64,000 nt of DNA from Acidimicrobiales bacterium (GTDB lineage Bacteria > Actinomycetota > Acidimicrobiia > Acidimicrobiales > Aldehydirespiratoraceae), in the NCBI GenBank assembly GCA_029263175.1, contig JAJCXZ010000099.1, positions 1-64,000 on the forward strand, given 5' to 3'. Below, piece by piece: positions 8,861 to 17,812 of this stretch. The translations under genes and the position numbers were made by a program. The number at the start of each line of letters is the position of its first letter. Position 1 is the first letter of the stretch. A model generated the notes under the pieces. The model saw only the letters and a program-made list of their open reading frames with translations, had not been told where the DNA came from and ran no database searches.

Positions 8861-9328
8861 TCACGAATCCATGCCGGCGAGTTCACGAAGACGGGCTGCC
8901 AGCAACTTGCCGCCGACTTCCTCGGCAGCAACGACGATCATCGTGTCGTCGCCGGCGACGGTACCCAGGATTTCGTTCATCCCGGCCCGATCCAGCGCAG
9001 AAGCAACGACATGGGCAGAGCCCGGTGGTGTACGCAAGACCACGAGGTTTCCGGAGTGGACGACGTCGGCCATCCAGTCGCCCAGCACGCGGCGCAGATG
9101 GTCTTCGGGAGCCACCCTGTCGACGGGTAGTTCAGGAATGGCGTAGATGGTCTCGCCGCCCGAGATCCGCACCTTGATGGCACCGAGTTCGTCGAGATCA
9201 CGCGAGACGGTTGCCTGGGTGGCGGTGATGCCCTCAGCCTCGAGCAACTCGACGACCTGAGCCTGGCTGGTGACGGTGTGCTCCTCGAGAATGCCCGAGA
9301 CACGGTGCTGGCGGTGTGCCTTGGTCAT
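8861..9328 (-). CDS. argR: arginine repressor ArgR
   Basis: Hexameric transcription regulator that binds operators when arginine is bound. Residues 1-65 form the winged helix (AQVVELLEAEGITATQATVSRDLDELGA, with the SR recognition pair). The C-terminal oligomerisation and arginine-binding part contains GTVAGDDTMIVVA near residue 125, including the Asp-Asp pair that holds arginine. I chose the ATG at 9328, which overlaps the argF stop (ATGA) and gives a 155-residue protein. It likely acts on the palindrome in front of argC and so represses its own operon. Confidence 0.94.
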   Translation of the reverse strand: MTKAHRQHRVSGILEEHTVTSQAQVVELLEAEGITATQATVSRDLDELGAIKVRISGGETIYAIPELPVDRVAPEDHLRRVLGDWMADVVHSGNLVVLRTPPGSAHVVASALDRAGMNEILGTVAGDDTMIVVAAEEVGGKLLAARLRELAGMDS

Positions 9329-10221
9329 TGCTGAGCCTCGTTGATCAGCCACGAGAGCAAGCCCCGAGCGGCGTGCATCCGGTTTGCGGCCTGGATCCAG
9401 ATCCGGCTGCGGGGTCCATCAAGCACGTCGTTGGTTGCCTCTTCACCGCGATGAGCCGGGAGGCAGTGCATGAAGACGGCACCGACCTGAGCGAACCCCA
9501 TGAGACGCTCGTCGACGGTGAACCCTTCGAAGGCCCGGCGGCGCTGCTCTGATTCCTCTTCCTGGCCCATGGAGGTCCAGGTGTCGGTGTACACGGCGTC
9601 AGCGCCGCCGACAGCTTCCTCGGGCCGATCGAAGACTTCTGGCTCGATTCCGGTTGATCGGATGTGGTCCAGATCCGCGTCGGCGAAGGCGAAGCCGGGT
9701 GGCGTCGACATGCGGAAGTTCATCCCGGCCAGCCCTGCGCCGAGAGCGAGGCTCCGGGCGACATTGTTCGCGTCGCCGACGTAGGCGACGGTACGGCCGG
9801 CAAGCTCGCCGAACTCGCGACGCATGGTGAGCAGATCAGCCAGCGCCTGCATCGGGTGGCTCTGCTCACTCAGCAGGTTGACAACGGGCACCCGGTCCAG
9901 CGCCGCCATGCGTTCAACAGTGGAATGTTCAAAGACGCGAGCGCCTATGGCCGCATGAAACCCGGCCATCGCGTTGGTGACATCCTCCACCGACTCACGC
10001 GTGTCGAGCCCGAGTTCGTTGGCGGCGATATAGATCGGATGGCCGCCCAACTGCACAACCGCCATCTCCATGGAGTTGCGGGTGCGGAGTGACGGCTTCT
10101 CGAAGATGAGCGCCATGCCCTTGCCGGTGAGAACCCGGGCGGGATCGGGCGCCGCGGCGAGGTCGAGCACACGAGCGAGTTCGCTCGACGACAGGTCATC
10201 GATCTCGAGGATGTGACGCAT
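9325..10221 (-). CDS. argF: ornithine carbamoyltransferase
   Basis: Makes citrulline from ornithine and carbamoyl phosphate. The ornithine-binding HCLP motif is present (FMHCLPAHRG, about residue 255), as is SHPMQALADLLT for carbamoyl phosphate. The usual STRTR phosphate-binding loop reads SLRTRNS at about residue 45, a Thr-to-Leu change at its second position that other carbamoyltransferases also show. The 298-residue length is a little short of the usual 305-335. Coupled to argD (TGATG) upstream and to argR (ATGA) downstream. Confidence 0.95.
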   Translation of the reverse strand: MRHILEIDDLSSSELARVLDLAAAPDPARVLTGKGMALIFEKPSLRTRNSMEMAVVQLGGHPIYIAANELGLDTRESVEDVTNAMAGFHAAIGARVFEHSTVERMAALDRVPVVNLLSEQSHPMQALADLLTMRREFGELAGRTVAYVGDANNVARSLALGAGLAGMNFRMSTPPGFAFADADLDHIRSTGIEPEVFDRPEEAVGGADAVYTDTWTSMGQEEESEQRRRAFEGFTVDERLMGFAQVGAVFMHCLPAHRGEEATNDVLDGPRSRIWIQAANRMHAARGLLSWLINEAQQ

Positions 10222-11426
10222 CAGGCCCCTTCCGCAATGACATCAGCGATGATGCCGATGCCTTCGGCCAGTTCGTCGTTGGTGATGATGAACGGAGGGG
10301 CGATCCGCAGGGCAGTCGCGGTGACCCCGTTGAGGATGATTCCCCGGTCCAGGCAGGTGCGGGCAATCTCTCCGGCCGTGCGGCCATTGAGCGCCTCCGC
10401 CTCGATCTCGATGCCGAGCAGGAGGCCACGACCACGAACGTGATCGATGCCTTTCACGTTCAACAGCAGCTCGCGCACCACCGCCTCTTTTTGGCGGGCT
10501 ACCAGTGGAGCATCCATTGCTTCGAGCTCGGCGAGTGTCGCCCGGGCGGCGGACAGTGCGAGCGGTTGGCCGGCGTAGGTCGAGCCGTGGTCGCCGGGCC
10601 GGAACGCTGCCGCAACCTCATCGCGCGCCCACATTGCCCCCACTGGCATACCGTTGGCGACACCCTTGGCGATGGTGACGATGTCGGGGTGGATGCCGGC
10701 GTGCTGGAATCCGAACCAGTCGCCGGTGCGGCCAAGCCCGGCCTGAATCTCGTCGAATACCACCAGGATCCCGCGTTCCTGGCACATCTCGGCGACGGCC
10801 TCAAGATAGGAAGCGTCGGCGGGGTTGACCCCACCCTCCCCCTGCACCGACTCCAGGATCACGCCGCCGACGTCTTCGGTCAGCAACTTCTCGAGTTCAC
10901 CGGGATCGTTCCAGACCACATGCCGGAAGCCCTCGGGCATCGGCTGGAACGGCTCGTGCTTCTCGGGCTGGCCCGTGGCGGCGAGCGCCATCAGGGTGCG
11001 GCCGTGGAACGAACGCATCGCGCTGACGATCACGTACTTGCCCCGACCCTGGTACCTGCGCACGAGCTTGAGCGCGGCTTCGTTCGCCTCCGCGCCGGAA
11101 TTCTGGAACAGCACCTGACCCTGGGGGCCGCCGATCAGTCGATCGAGCGTCTCGGCCACAGGGGCCTGGTGTTCGGTGGCGAAAAGGTTCGACGTGTGCG
11201 TGAGCGTTGCCGCCTGGGCCGCGATTGCTTCCGTGACCGCCGGGTGGGCATGGCCTAGACCGGTGACGGCCAGGCCGCACAACAGGTCGAGATGACGGTT
11301 GCCGTCCCTGTCCCACAACTCCGCGCCGCTTCCCTTCACGAAGAGACGCGGCGGCGAGCCGTAGTTGTTCATGAGCGGGCTGTGGTCGCCGGTGGCTCCC
11401 CAGGCCGCGGCTTGCTCTGCGGTCAT
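10221..11426 (-). CDS. argD: acetylornithine aminotransferase
   Basis: PLP enzyme that forms N-acetylornithine from the semialdehyde and glutamate. It is a class III aminotransferase of 401 residues with MNNYGSPPRLFVKGSGAELWD at the start, the QNSGAEANEAALKL phosphate-binding region, VVFDEIQAGLGRTG at about residue 220 and the PLP lysine in TIAKGVANGMP at about residue 250. The ATG at 11426 overlaps the argB stop codon (ATGA); the frame is open further upstream inside argB but that part is not argD-like. Confidence 0.95.
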   Translation of the reverse strand: MTAEQAAAWGATGDHSPLMNNYGSPPRLFVKGSGAELWDRDGNRHLDLLCGLAVTGLGHAHPAVTEAIAAQAATLTHTSNLFATEHQAPVAETLDRLIGGPQGQVLFQNSGAEANEAALKLVRRYQGRGKYVIVSAMRSFHGRTLMALAATGQPEKHEPFQPMPEGFRHVVWNDPGELEKLLTEDVGGVILESVQGEGGVNPADASYLEAVAEMCQERGILVVFDEIQAGLGRTGDWFGFQHAGIHPDIVTIAKGVANGMPVGAMWARDEVAAAFRPGDHGSTYAGQPLALSAARATLAELEAMDAPLVARQKEAVVRELLLNVKGIDHVRGRGLLLGIEIEAEALNGRTAGEIARTCLDRGIILNGVTATALRIAPPFIITNDELAEGIGIIADVIAEGA

Positions 11427-12307
11427 GTGGACTCCTTGGAAATCATGGTGCCGATTCCGGCGTCGGTGAAGAGCTCCAGCAGAAGCACGTGCGGGATGCG
11501 GCCGTCGAGCATGTGGGCGGAGGATGCTCCGGACTCCACCGCGTTGATGCATGCCTCGACCTTCGGGATCATTCCCCCGGAGATCGTGCCGTCTTCGACC
11601 ATTGCCCGGATCTCGGCGACTGTCGCTCGGGCGACGAGTGAACCGACATCATCGATGTCAGTGAGTAGCCCTGGCACGTCGGTGAGATAGATGGCTTTCT
11701 CGGCGCCGAGGGCGCCGGCGAGCGCGCCGGCGACCGTGTCGGCGTTGATGTTGTACGCCTGTCCACTGGCATCGGCGCCGATCGTGGAGATCACCGGAAT
11801 CATGTTCTCGGCCAGGAGCCGTTCGACTATGCCGGGTTGCACGCTGGCGACGTCGCCCACGAACCCGAGCGCCGCGGCGCGTGGCGTGGCTGTGATGAGG
11901 CCACCATCCTCGCCGGAAAGGCCGACCGCATACGCGCCGTGCACATTGATCGCGCCGACGATTTCGCGGCCAACCTTGCCGACGAGCACCATCCGGGCGA
12001 CGTCGAGCGTCTCCGCATCGGTGACCCGCAGGCCATCGATGAATTCGGTCTGCTTGCCGAGTCGGCCCAGAAGTTCACCGATCTGCGGACCGCCGCCGTG
12101 CACGACCACCGGTCTGAGGCCGATCGAGCGGAGCAGGACGACGTCCTCGGCGAAGGTGGCGGCGAGACCCGCGTCGATCATGGCGTTGCCGCCGAACTTC
12201 ACGACGACGATCGCATCATGGAAGCGCTGGATGTACGGCAGCGCTTCGACCAGTGCGCCGGCGCGCTGGGTTGGCGAAAAGCCCCGGTCGGGAAGAATGT
12301 CGGTCAT
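11423..12307 (-). CDS. argB: acetylglutamate kinase
   Basis: Phosphorylates N-acetylglutamate, usually the arginine-feedback-controlled step. The 294-residue protein has the amino acid kinase fold with VVKFGGNAM at about residue 35, VVVHGGGPQIGELLGRLG at about residue 70 and NINADTVAGALAGAL at about residue 190. The N-terminal extension of about 25 residues before the first strand is the feature of arginine-sensitive hexameric forms. It overlaps argJ (ATGA) and argD (ATGA). Confidence 0.96.
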   Translation of the reverse strand: MTDILPDRGFSPTQRAGALVEALPYIQRFHDAIVVVKFGGNAMIDAGLAATFAEDVVLLRSIGLRPVVVHGGGPQIGELLGRLGKQTEFIDGLRVTDAETLDVARMVLVGKVGREIVGAINVHGAYAVGLSGEDGGLITATPRAAALGFVGDVASVQPGIVERLLAENMIPVISTIGADASGQAYNINADTVAGALAGALGAEKAIYLTDVPGLLTDIDDVGSLVARATVAEIRAMVEDGTISGGMIPKVEACINAVESGASSAHMLDGRIPHVLLLELFTDAGIGTMISKEST

Positions 12308-13545
12308 GAGCGGTACCCGGCGTTGATGTCGATGTAGCCGTGGGTGAGATCGCAGGTCCAGACCGTTGAGGAACCCTCACCAATGCCCACATCGACTTTG
12401 ATGACGACCTCGGCACCTTTCAAATGGACCGTGGCCCGCTCTTCTGAGTAGGAGTCGAGCACCATGCCGTTGGCCGCCACTTGCTCGGGACCGATCCAAA
12501 TGGCGAGCCTGTCGCGCTCTGCAGCCTCGCCCGCCTTACCGACTGCCATGACAATCCGGCCCCAGTTGGCGTCCTCGGCGGCGAGGGCTGTCTTGACCAA
12601 CGGCGAATCTCCGATTGCTTTGGCGATCACGGTGGCCGCGCCGTCAGAGGCCGCGCCGGTGACCGTGACCTCGACGAACTTTGACGCCCCTTCGCCGTCG
12701 CGCACGACTTGATGCGCGAGTTCCATGCACACACCGTCGAGCGCGGCTTGAAACGCGGGGAGGCGGGCATCCTCGCGATCGTGCAGGTCGTCGTCGATCT
12801 GCTCGCCGGTGGCGAAGAGCAGCACTGTGTCGCTCGTGGATGTGTCGGAGTCGACCGTGATCCGGTTGAAGCTCTTACGCACCGCGCTCGACAGGCACTC
12901 CTGAAGCAGATCCGGTTCCACAGGAAGGTCCGTGAAGATGAAGCCGAGCATCGTCGCCATATCGGGGGCGATCATGCCGCTGCCCTTGGCGATGCCAACG
13001 ACATGGGCGGCCGCTCCGTCGATTGCCGACCACGCTCCTTTCGCAAACGTGTCGGTCGTGCGGATCGCGTTGGCCGCGTCTTCCCACGTGTCCGGACCGG
13101 ACACGTCGATGCCGTCGACGAGTTTGGGGAGTTCGTCCCGCAGCGGTTGCTCCGCCAACGGCTCGCCGATGACCCCGGTGGACGCCAGGTAGATGCGCTG
13201 CGGATCGATCCCAAGCTGATCGCCCACGATCTCGGCGGTCAATGCCGCGGCGTCAGCCCCGGCCTGCCCGGTGAAAGCGTTGGCGTTACCGCTGTTGCAG
13301 ACGACCGCCCGAGCGGTGCCGTCGCCGTCGTTCAGAATCGAGCGACACCAGTCAACGGGGGCCGACGGGCACAGTGTCTGGGTGAACACTCCCGCGACGG
13401 ATGTGCCTTCGGCCAGGGTGGCGAGGAAGAGATCCTTGCGGCCCTTGTAGCGGAGGCCACCCGCACGGGTCGAGATCGCCACTCCGGCGAGCGGAGGCAT
13501 GGCGGGGAACGATTCAGGGGCGAGAGGTGAAACAGAGTCAGCCAT
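12304..13545 (-). CDS. argJ: glutamate N-acetyltransferase / amino-acid N-acetyltransferase
   Basis: Bifunctional enzyme that recycles the acetyl group from acetylornithine to glutamate, and can also acetylate glutamate with acetyl-CoA. It cuts itself into two chains before the Thr of the MATMLG motif; here it is KGSGMIAPDMATMLGFIFTD, at about residue 190 of 413. VCNSGNANAFTG near residue 95 is also typical. I chose the ATG at 13545, eight bases after the argC stop. The presence of argJ means that argA and argE are not needed for the cycle. Confidence 0.95.
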   Translation of the reverse strand: MADSVSPLAPESFPAMPPLAGVAISTRAGGLRYKGRKDLFLATLAEGTSVAGVFTQTLCPSAPVDWCRSILNDGDGTARAVVCNSGNANAFTGQAGADAAALTAEIVGDQLGIDPQRIYLASTGVIGEPLAEQPLRDELPKLVDGIDVSGPDTWEDAANAIRTTDTFAKGAWSAIDGAAAHVVGIAKGSGMIAPDMATMLGFIFTDLPVEPDLLQECLSSAVRKSFNRITVDSDTSTSDTVLLFATGEQIDDDLHDREDARLPAFQAALDGVCMELAHQVVRDGEGASKFVEVTVTGAASDGAATVIAKAIGDSPLVKTALAAEDANWGRIVMAVGKAGEAAERDRLAIWIGPEQVAANGMVLDSYSEERATVHLKGAEVVIKVDVGIGEGSSTVWTCDLTHGYIDINAGYRS

Positions 13546-13553
13546 CGGGATAC

Positions 13554-14588
13554 CTACGGGTAGAGGCCGGAGACAGCCAGGCCAGTGGATTCGGGGAGAC
13601 CGAGCGCAAGGTTGGCGCACTGAACGGCCTGGCCGGATGCGCCCTTCCCGAGGTTGTCAATGGCAGCGATCATCAGCACCCAGCCGGTCCGGTCGTCCAC
13701 CCGAGCGGTGACATGGCAACTGTTGGAGCCGAGTGTGGCCTTGGTCGACGGCGAACGTTCACTCACCACAATGAACGGTTCATCGGCGTACGCGTCCTGC
13801 ATCGCGTTGAGCACATCGTCGGTGCCCGGGCTCCCGACCGCTCGGGCGTAGCAGGTGGCCAGAATGCCTCGGTTCATGGGCGCCAGGTGCGGGGTGAAGA
13901 TCACCTCAACTTCCGTGTCCGCATAGCGGCCGACCGCCATCTCGATCTCGGGTGTGTGCCGGTGGGTGAGTAGCCCGTAGGCGGTGAAGTCTTCGTCAAC
14001 GGTGCAGAAGGTGGTGTGAGGCTTCGGTGGCCGTCCGGCGCCCGACACACCGCTGGCCACATTGACCACCATGCCGTTCGGGTCGGCGAGGCCCGCCTTG
14101 ACGACCGGGCCCAGGGCCAACGCCGCCGTAGTGACGTTGCAGCCTGGCGCGGCAACGAGCTCGGCACCAACGATGTCGTCTCGGAAGAACTCCGGCATCC
14201 CGTAGACGAAATCGCCCAACAATTCAGGAGCCGCGTGGGGTTCGCCGTACCAGGTCGGGTACAGCCCCGGATCGTCGAGCCGGAAGTCTGCGGCGAGGTC
14301 GACGATGTGCTTCGCCCGACCCCGCAGCTGGGGCACGATCGACTGTGAGGCACCGTGGGGGAGACCCAGAAAGACGAGGTCGGCCTCGTCCACCAGATCG
14401 TCGGCATACGGCGCGTAGACCATCTCGGGATACGCGCCGGCCAGGCTCGGATAGAGGTCCGCTACTGCCGTGCCCGCTTGCGAGTCACCCGTGGCAGAGG
14501 TGACCTCCAACTCGGGATGAACGGCACAAATTCGCAGGAGCTCAGCCCCGGTGAACCCGGACGCACCAATGATCGCAACCTTTTGCAT
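13554..14588 (-). CDS. argC: N-acetyl-gamma-glutamyl-phosphate reductase
   Basis: NADPH-dependent reduction of acetylglutamyl phosphate. The N-terminal Rossmann motif is GASGFTGAELLRI (residues 8-20), the catalytic Cys is in APGCNVTTAALAL at about residue 150, and THRHTPEIE carries the catalytic His. Length 344 is standard. It is the first gene of the arg operon. A TATAGT box ends six bases before the ATG, so the mRNA probably starts at or next to the start codon (leaderless). Confidence 0.96.
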   Translation of the reverse strand: MQKVAIIGASGFTGAELLRICAVHPELEVTSATGDSQAGTAVADLYPSLAGAYPEMVYAPYADDLVDEADLVFLGLPHGASQSIVPQLRGRAKHIVDLAADFRLDDPGLYPTWYGEPHAAPELLGDFVYGMPEFFRDDIVGAELVAAPGCNVTTAALALGPVVKAGLADPNGMVVNVASGVSGAGRPPKPHTTFCTVDEDFTAYGLLTHRHTPEIEMAVGRYADTEVEVIFTPHLAPMNRGILATCYARAVGSPGTDDVLNAMQDAYADEPFIVVSERSPSTKATLGSNSCHVTARVDDRTGWVLMIAAIDNLGKGASGQAVQCANLALGLPESTGLAVSGLYP

Positions 14589-14594
14589 GGCAGA

Positions 14595-14623
14595 ACTATA
14601 CAGTCCTCTGCATAATCATGCAA
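14595..14623 (-). promoter_or_regulatory. argC promoter with ARG-box-like operator
   Basis: The minus strand has TTGCAT (14623-14618), a 17-base spacer and TATAGT (14600-14595), then six bases and the argC ATG. A perfect palindrome TGCAT-GATT-ATGCA (14622-14609) overlaps the -35 box. ARG boxes in other bacteria are short AT-rich palindromes with similar half-sites, and the repressor gene argR is in this operon, so ArgR binding is a reasonable inference. The promoter lies in the last codons and 3' end of the preceding aldehyde dehydrogenase gene. Confidence 0.65.
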
Positions 14624-16079
14624 CATCTGACCGGCTGGAGGAAGGAGCGGGCGAGAGGGCGATACCGGCGAGTTTGGTTTCCTGGTACTCGGCGATGCCT
14701 TCGGTGCCGCCCTCACGGCCGAGGCCCGAATCCCCCATCCCCCCGAAGGGGGCACCGGCGGAGGTGGGGTTCACGTCGTTGATGCCGATGATTCCGAAGC
14801 GGAGGCCTTCCATGGCGCGGATCGCGGTGGAGAGGTCGCGGGTGTAGACGTAGGCGGCGAGGCCGTAGTTGGTGTCGTTGGCCATGGCGATGACCTGATC
14901 GACGTCGTCGTAGGTGATGATCGGGGCGACCGGGCCGAAGGTCTCTTCGCGGTAGATCACCATGTCGTCGGTGACGCCGGTGACCACCGTTGGCGCATAG
15001 AAGTAGCCGCGATCGAGGCCGTCGTCGAGCAGCCGCTGACCCCCGACGGGTACCTCAGCGCCCTTGGCCCGAGCATCGTCGACCTGTGCCTCGACCTTGG
15101 CCACGGCGGCGTCGTTGACGAGTGGGCCCACGCCGACTCCCTCGAGCGTCCCGTCCCCTGCCTTCACTTTCGCGACGCGAGGAACGATCGTGTCGATGAA
15201 CGCCTCGGCGTGATCGATGTGGACGAACAAGCGGTTGGGGCTGATGCACGCCTGGCCGGAGTTGAGGAACTTCAGCGCGGCGGCGCCCTTGGCGGCGTGC
15301 ACGGGGTCAGCGTCGGGGTAGACGATGAACGGCGCGTGGCCGCCGAGCTCGACCGATACACGCTGGAGGCTGTGGCCGGCCTTGGATGCCAGGGTGCGGC
15401 CGACAGCGGTCGAACCGGTGAACGTGAGCTTCTTGACCCGGGGATCGGACGTGAATACATCGCCGATGGGCTCGGGATCAGACGCGGTGACCAGATTGAT
15501 CACACCGTCAGGGACACCGGCATCGATCAGGCACTCGAACACGGCCCTGGCACAGAGCGGCGTGGCTTCGGCCGGCTTGAGAACGATCGTGCACCCGGCG
15601 GCGAGCGCCGGTGCCATCTTGCGGGTGAGCATCGAGATCGGATAGTTCCAAGGGGTCACCGCCGCGACCACACCAACGGGTGTCTTCACCGACAAGAAGC
15701 GCTGGTCCTTGCGGGCCGACGGCAACCACTCCCCCGTTATGCGACGGGCTTCTTCGCCGAACCACCGGAGGAAATCAGCGGCGTACTTCACCTCGGCGGA
15801 CGATGCCTTGAGTGGCTTGCCCTGTTCCTTGGTCATGAGCGCTGCGAGCTCGCCTGACCGTTCGGTCATGACCCGCCAGGCCCCCATGAGCACGTCGGCC
15901 CGCTCGTACGAAGTCGTCGCTCCCCACCCGGCTTGAGCAGCATCGGCGGCGGCGACGGCCGCGTCGGCGTCCTCTGCTCCACCGTCGGGCATCATGCCGA
16001 TGACCTCGCCGTTCGCCGGATTCGTGATCTCGAACGTTGCGCCTGAACGCGCCTCGACCCATTCGCCGTTGATGAACAT
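14616..16079 (-). CDS. aldehyde dehydrogenase, succinate-semialdehyde type
   Basis: NAD(P)-dependent oxidation of an aldehyde to an acid. The 487-residue product has the family blocks TPWNYPISMLTRKMAPALAAG, FTGSTAVGR, the general base Glu in VELGGHAPFIV (about 250; His replaces the usual Asn) and the catalytic Cys in GQACISPNR (about 283). Overall it looks most like succinate-semialdehyde dehydrogenase (GabD). It lies 23 bases after the cobT-like gene in the xsc block, so sulfoacetaldehyde is an alternative substrate; sequence alone does not decide. The stop codon overlaps the argC operator region. Confidence 0.85.
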   Translation of the reverse strand: MFINGEWVEARSGATFEITNPANGEVIGMMPDGGAEDADAAVAAADAAQAGWGATTSYERADVLMGAWRVMTERSGELAALMTKEQGKPLKASSAEVKYAADFLRWFGEEARRITGEWLPSARKDQRFLSVKTPVGVVAAVTPWNYPISMLTRKMAPALAAGCTIVLKPAEATPLCARAVFECLIDAGVPDGVINLVTASDPEPIGDVFTSDPRVKKLTFTGSTAVGRTLASKAGHSLQRVSVELGGHAPFIVYPDADPVHAAKGAAALKFLNSGQACISPNRLFVHIDHAEAFIDTIVPRVAKVKAGDGTLEGVGVGPLVNDAAVAKVEAQVDDARAKGAEVPVGGQRLLDDGLDRGYFYAPTVVTGVTDDMVIYREETFGPVAPIITYDDVDQVIAMANDTNYGLAAYVYTRDLSTAIRAMEGLRFGIIGINDVNPTSAGAPFGGMGDSGLGREGGTEGIAEYQETKLAGIALSPAPSSSRSDVA

Positions 16080-16102
16080 GGACGAAACGCTACCGGGCAG
16101 GC

Positions 16103-17812
16103 TCAGCTGAACAGGGCGTCGAGAACGTCATAGGTCCCGAAGCTGAGAGTGGCGGAAAGATCGAGCGCCACTGACCGGCGGAACACGCTGGCCACGTCAC
16201 CCTCGAGGCCAATGGCGCCGAGTTCCACGTCGCCACGCTGCTCGATGGCGGCAGCGACGGCATGAACATGATCGTCGAGGAACCCGTCTCGGTTGTTGTT
16301 CGCCGTGGCTGCGTCCATCGGCGATCCATCGCTGATCACAATCAGGAGCTTGCGCGCCTCGGTCCGAACCTGGAGCCGTTCATACGCCCAGATCAACGCC
16401 TCTCCGTCGACCCCTTCTCGATAGTGGTAGGTCGAGAGCATGGCGGCCAGCGACCGGCGAGACCGCCGCCAGGTCGTGTCCGCATCGGTGTAGACGATGT
16501 GCTGCACATCGTTGAGACGACCGGGCTCGAGCGGCGCTCCACTCCTGCGCCACGCCTTCATGGCCTTGCCGCCGTTCCATGCGGCGGTGGTGAATCCGAG
16601 CACTTCACATGATGCACCCGCGAGGTCGAGCGCCTGGGCGAAGGTGTCGAGCATCACCGCCATCTCCTCGTAGCGCTGCACCTTCATCGAGCCCGACGTG
16701 TCGACAAGGAACGTGACACAGACGTCGGCGGTTGGTCGCATGCGTTCGCGCCTGAAGACGCGGTGATTGGTCGGGTCGGTCACCAGTTGGCTGAGGCGGC
16801 TGCCGTCGAGCTGGCCGTCCTCTTCAGCGAACGTCCAACCGTCGACGGTGGGGCGCGCGAGCTGACGGCGAAGTCGTTGCGCAAGGCGAGGCGCGCTCAC
16901 CGACTGGGCCCGACGGTGATCGTCGAGCGTCTCGCGCAATGCGATTCGCCGAACGAGAGGAACGAGATCCCCTCCCCCGACCTCTCGATCGAACTCCCGG
17001 GTGAACACGTGATAGTCGCCGAGTTCTCGCAGCAACACCTCTGCATCGCCGCGGCCGACACCCCCGCCGACCATCGCATCACCGATGTCGTGGACCTCGG
17101 GATCCTGAACATCCCAGCCGGCGAGGAGGACCTTTGCTCGTTCGATGGCGGAGGCCGACTCCGGAGCGACCGTTGAGTCACCCGCCACCAGTGCCACGGC
17201 CTCGGCAATCTCTCTGGCGTGGAAAGCGAACGCCTCCTGATCGTCGAGCACAGCGCGAAGCTCGGCAAGCGCCGCACCGATGAGCGGAGCCAGGTTCCCT
17301 CGAGTCGTTTCGATGAGATCATCGACGATCGGGTCGTTGATCGAGCGCATCAAGCGAGTTCGCAGCATGTGGGCAACCGTGAGGATCAGCATTCCCACGC
17401 CAGTATCTGTGACGCGACTGGCCTGCATTCGGCCCACCCAGTCGTCGAATCCGGCGGCGAGGTTTCGCCGCAATCCGGCGAGTTCGGGCGGAGCGAGTGC
17501 CTCACATCGCACCTGTTCGGCCAGATCGAAAATCACTCGCTCAAGCGGTGTAGAGGGCGCCAGCTGACGATGGAGCTGCGGATCGCTGTGACGCAGCATG
17601 AGTCCCAGCCCGTCGCTCACCCCTCGGGCCACCGCCCGGTCGGCCCCCGCCAGATCGACAGCGAGATGGGGTGAGGCTGTGGCGACGAACTCGCCGTTGA
17701 CGCGCAACCGCCGCGCCCGAAGCTCTGCGGTGGGCTCGCCGCTGATCGCTCGTACGACGGCCGCCGCATGGCGCTCGCGGCGGCGCCGACGGACAGCGTC
17801 AGTCGAACTCAC
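16103..17812 (-). CDS. CobT-like protein with VWA domain
   Basis: Homologue of the CobT subunit of aerobic cobaltochelatase. The C-terminal 210 residues are a von Willebrand A domain whose MIDAS motif reads FLVDTSGSM (about residue 360). CobT-specific blocks follow: EVLGFTTAAWNGG, GRLNDVQHIVYTDAD, WRRSRRSLAAML and GEALIWAYERL, then LLIVISDGSPMD. The N-terminal half is helical with a VIFDLAEQVRCEAL block also found in CobT. It is shorter than typical CobT (569 against about 630) and lacks a long acidic linker. It begins with GTG and overlaps the AAA+ gene by 14 bases. No cobN or other corrin gene is in the window, so its client may be something else. Confidence 0.85.
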   Translation of the reverse strand: MSSTDAVRRRRRERHAAAVVRAISGEPTAELRARRLRVNGEFVATASPHLAVDLAGADRAVARGVSDGLGLMLRHSDPQLHRQLAPSTPLERVIFDLAEQVRCEALAPPELAGLRRNLAAGFDDWVGRMQASRVTDTGVGMLILTVAHMLRTRLMRSINDPIVDDLIETTRGNLAPLIGAALAELRAVLDDQEAFAFHAREIAEAVALVAGDSTVAPESASAIERAKVLLAGWDVQDPEVHDIGDAMVGGGVGRGDAEVLLRELGDYHVFTREFDREVGGGDLVPLVRRIALRETLDDHRRAQSVSAPRLAQRLRRQLARPTVDGWTFAEEDGQLDGSRLSQLVTDPTNHRVFRRERMRPTADVCVTFLVDTSGSMKVQRYEEMAVMLDTFAQALDLAGASCEVLGFTTAAWNGGKAMKAWRRSGAPLEPGRLNDVQHIVYTDADTTWRRSRRSLAAMLSTYHYREGVDGEALIWAYERLQVRTEARKLLIVISDGSPMDAATANNNRDGFLDDHVHAVAAAIEQRGDVELGAIGLEGDVASVFRRSVALDLSATLSFGTYDVLDALFS

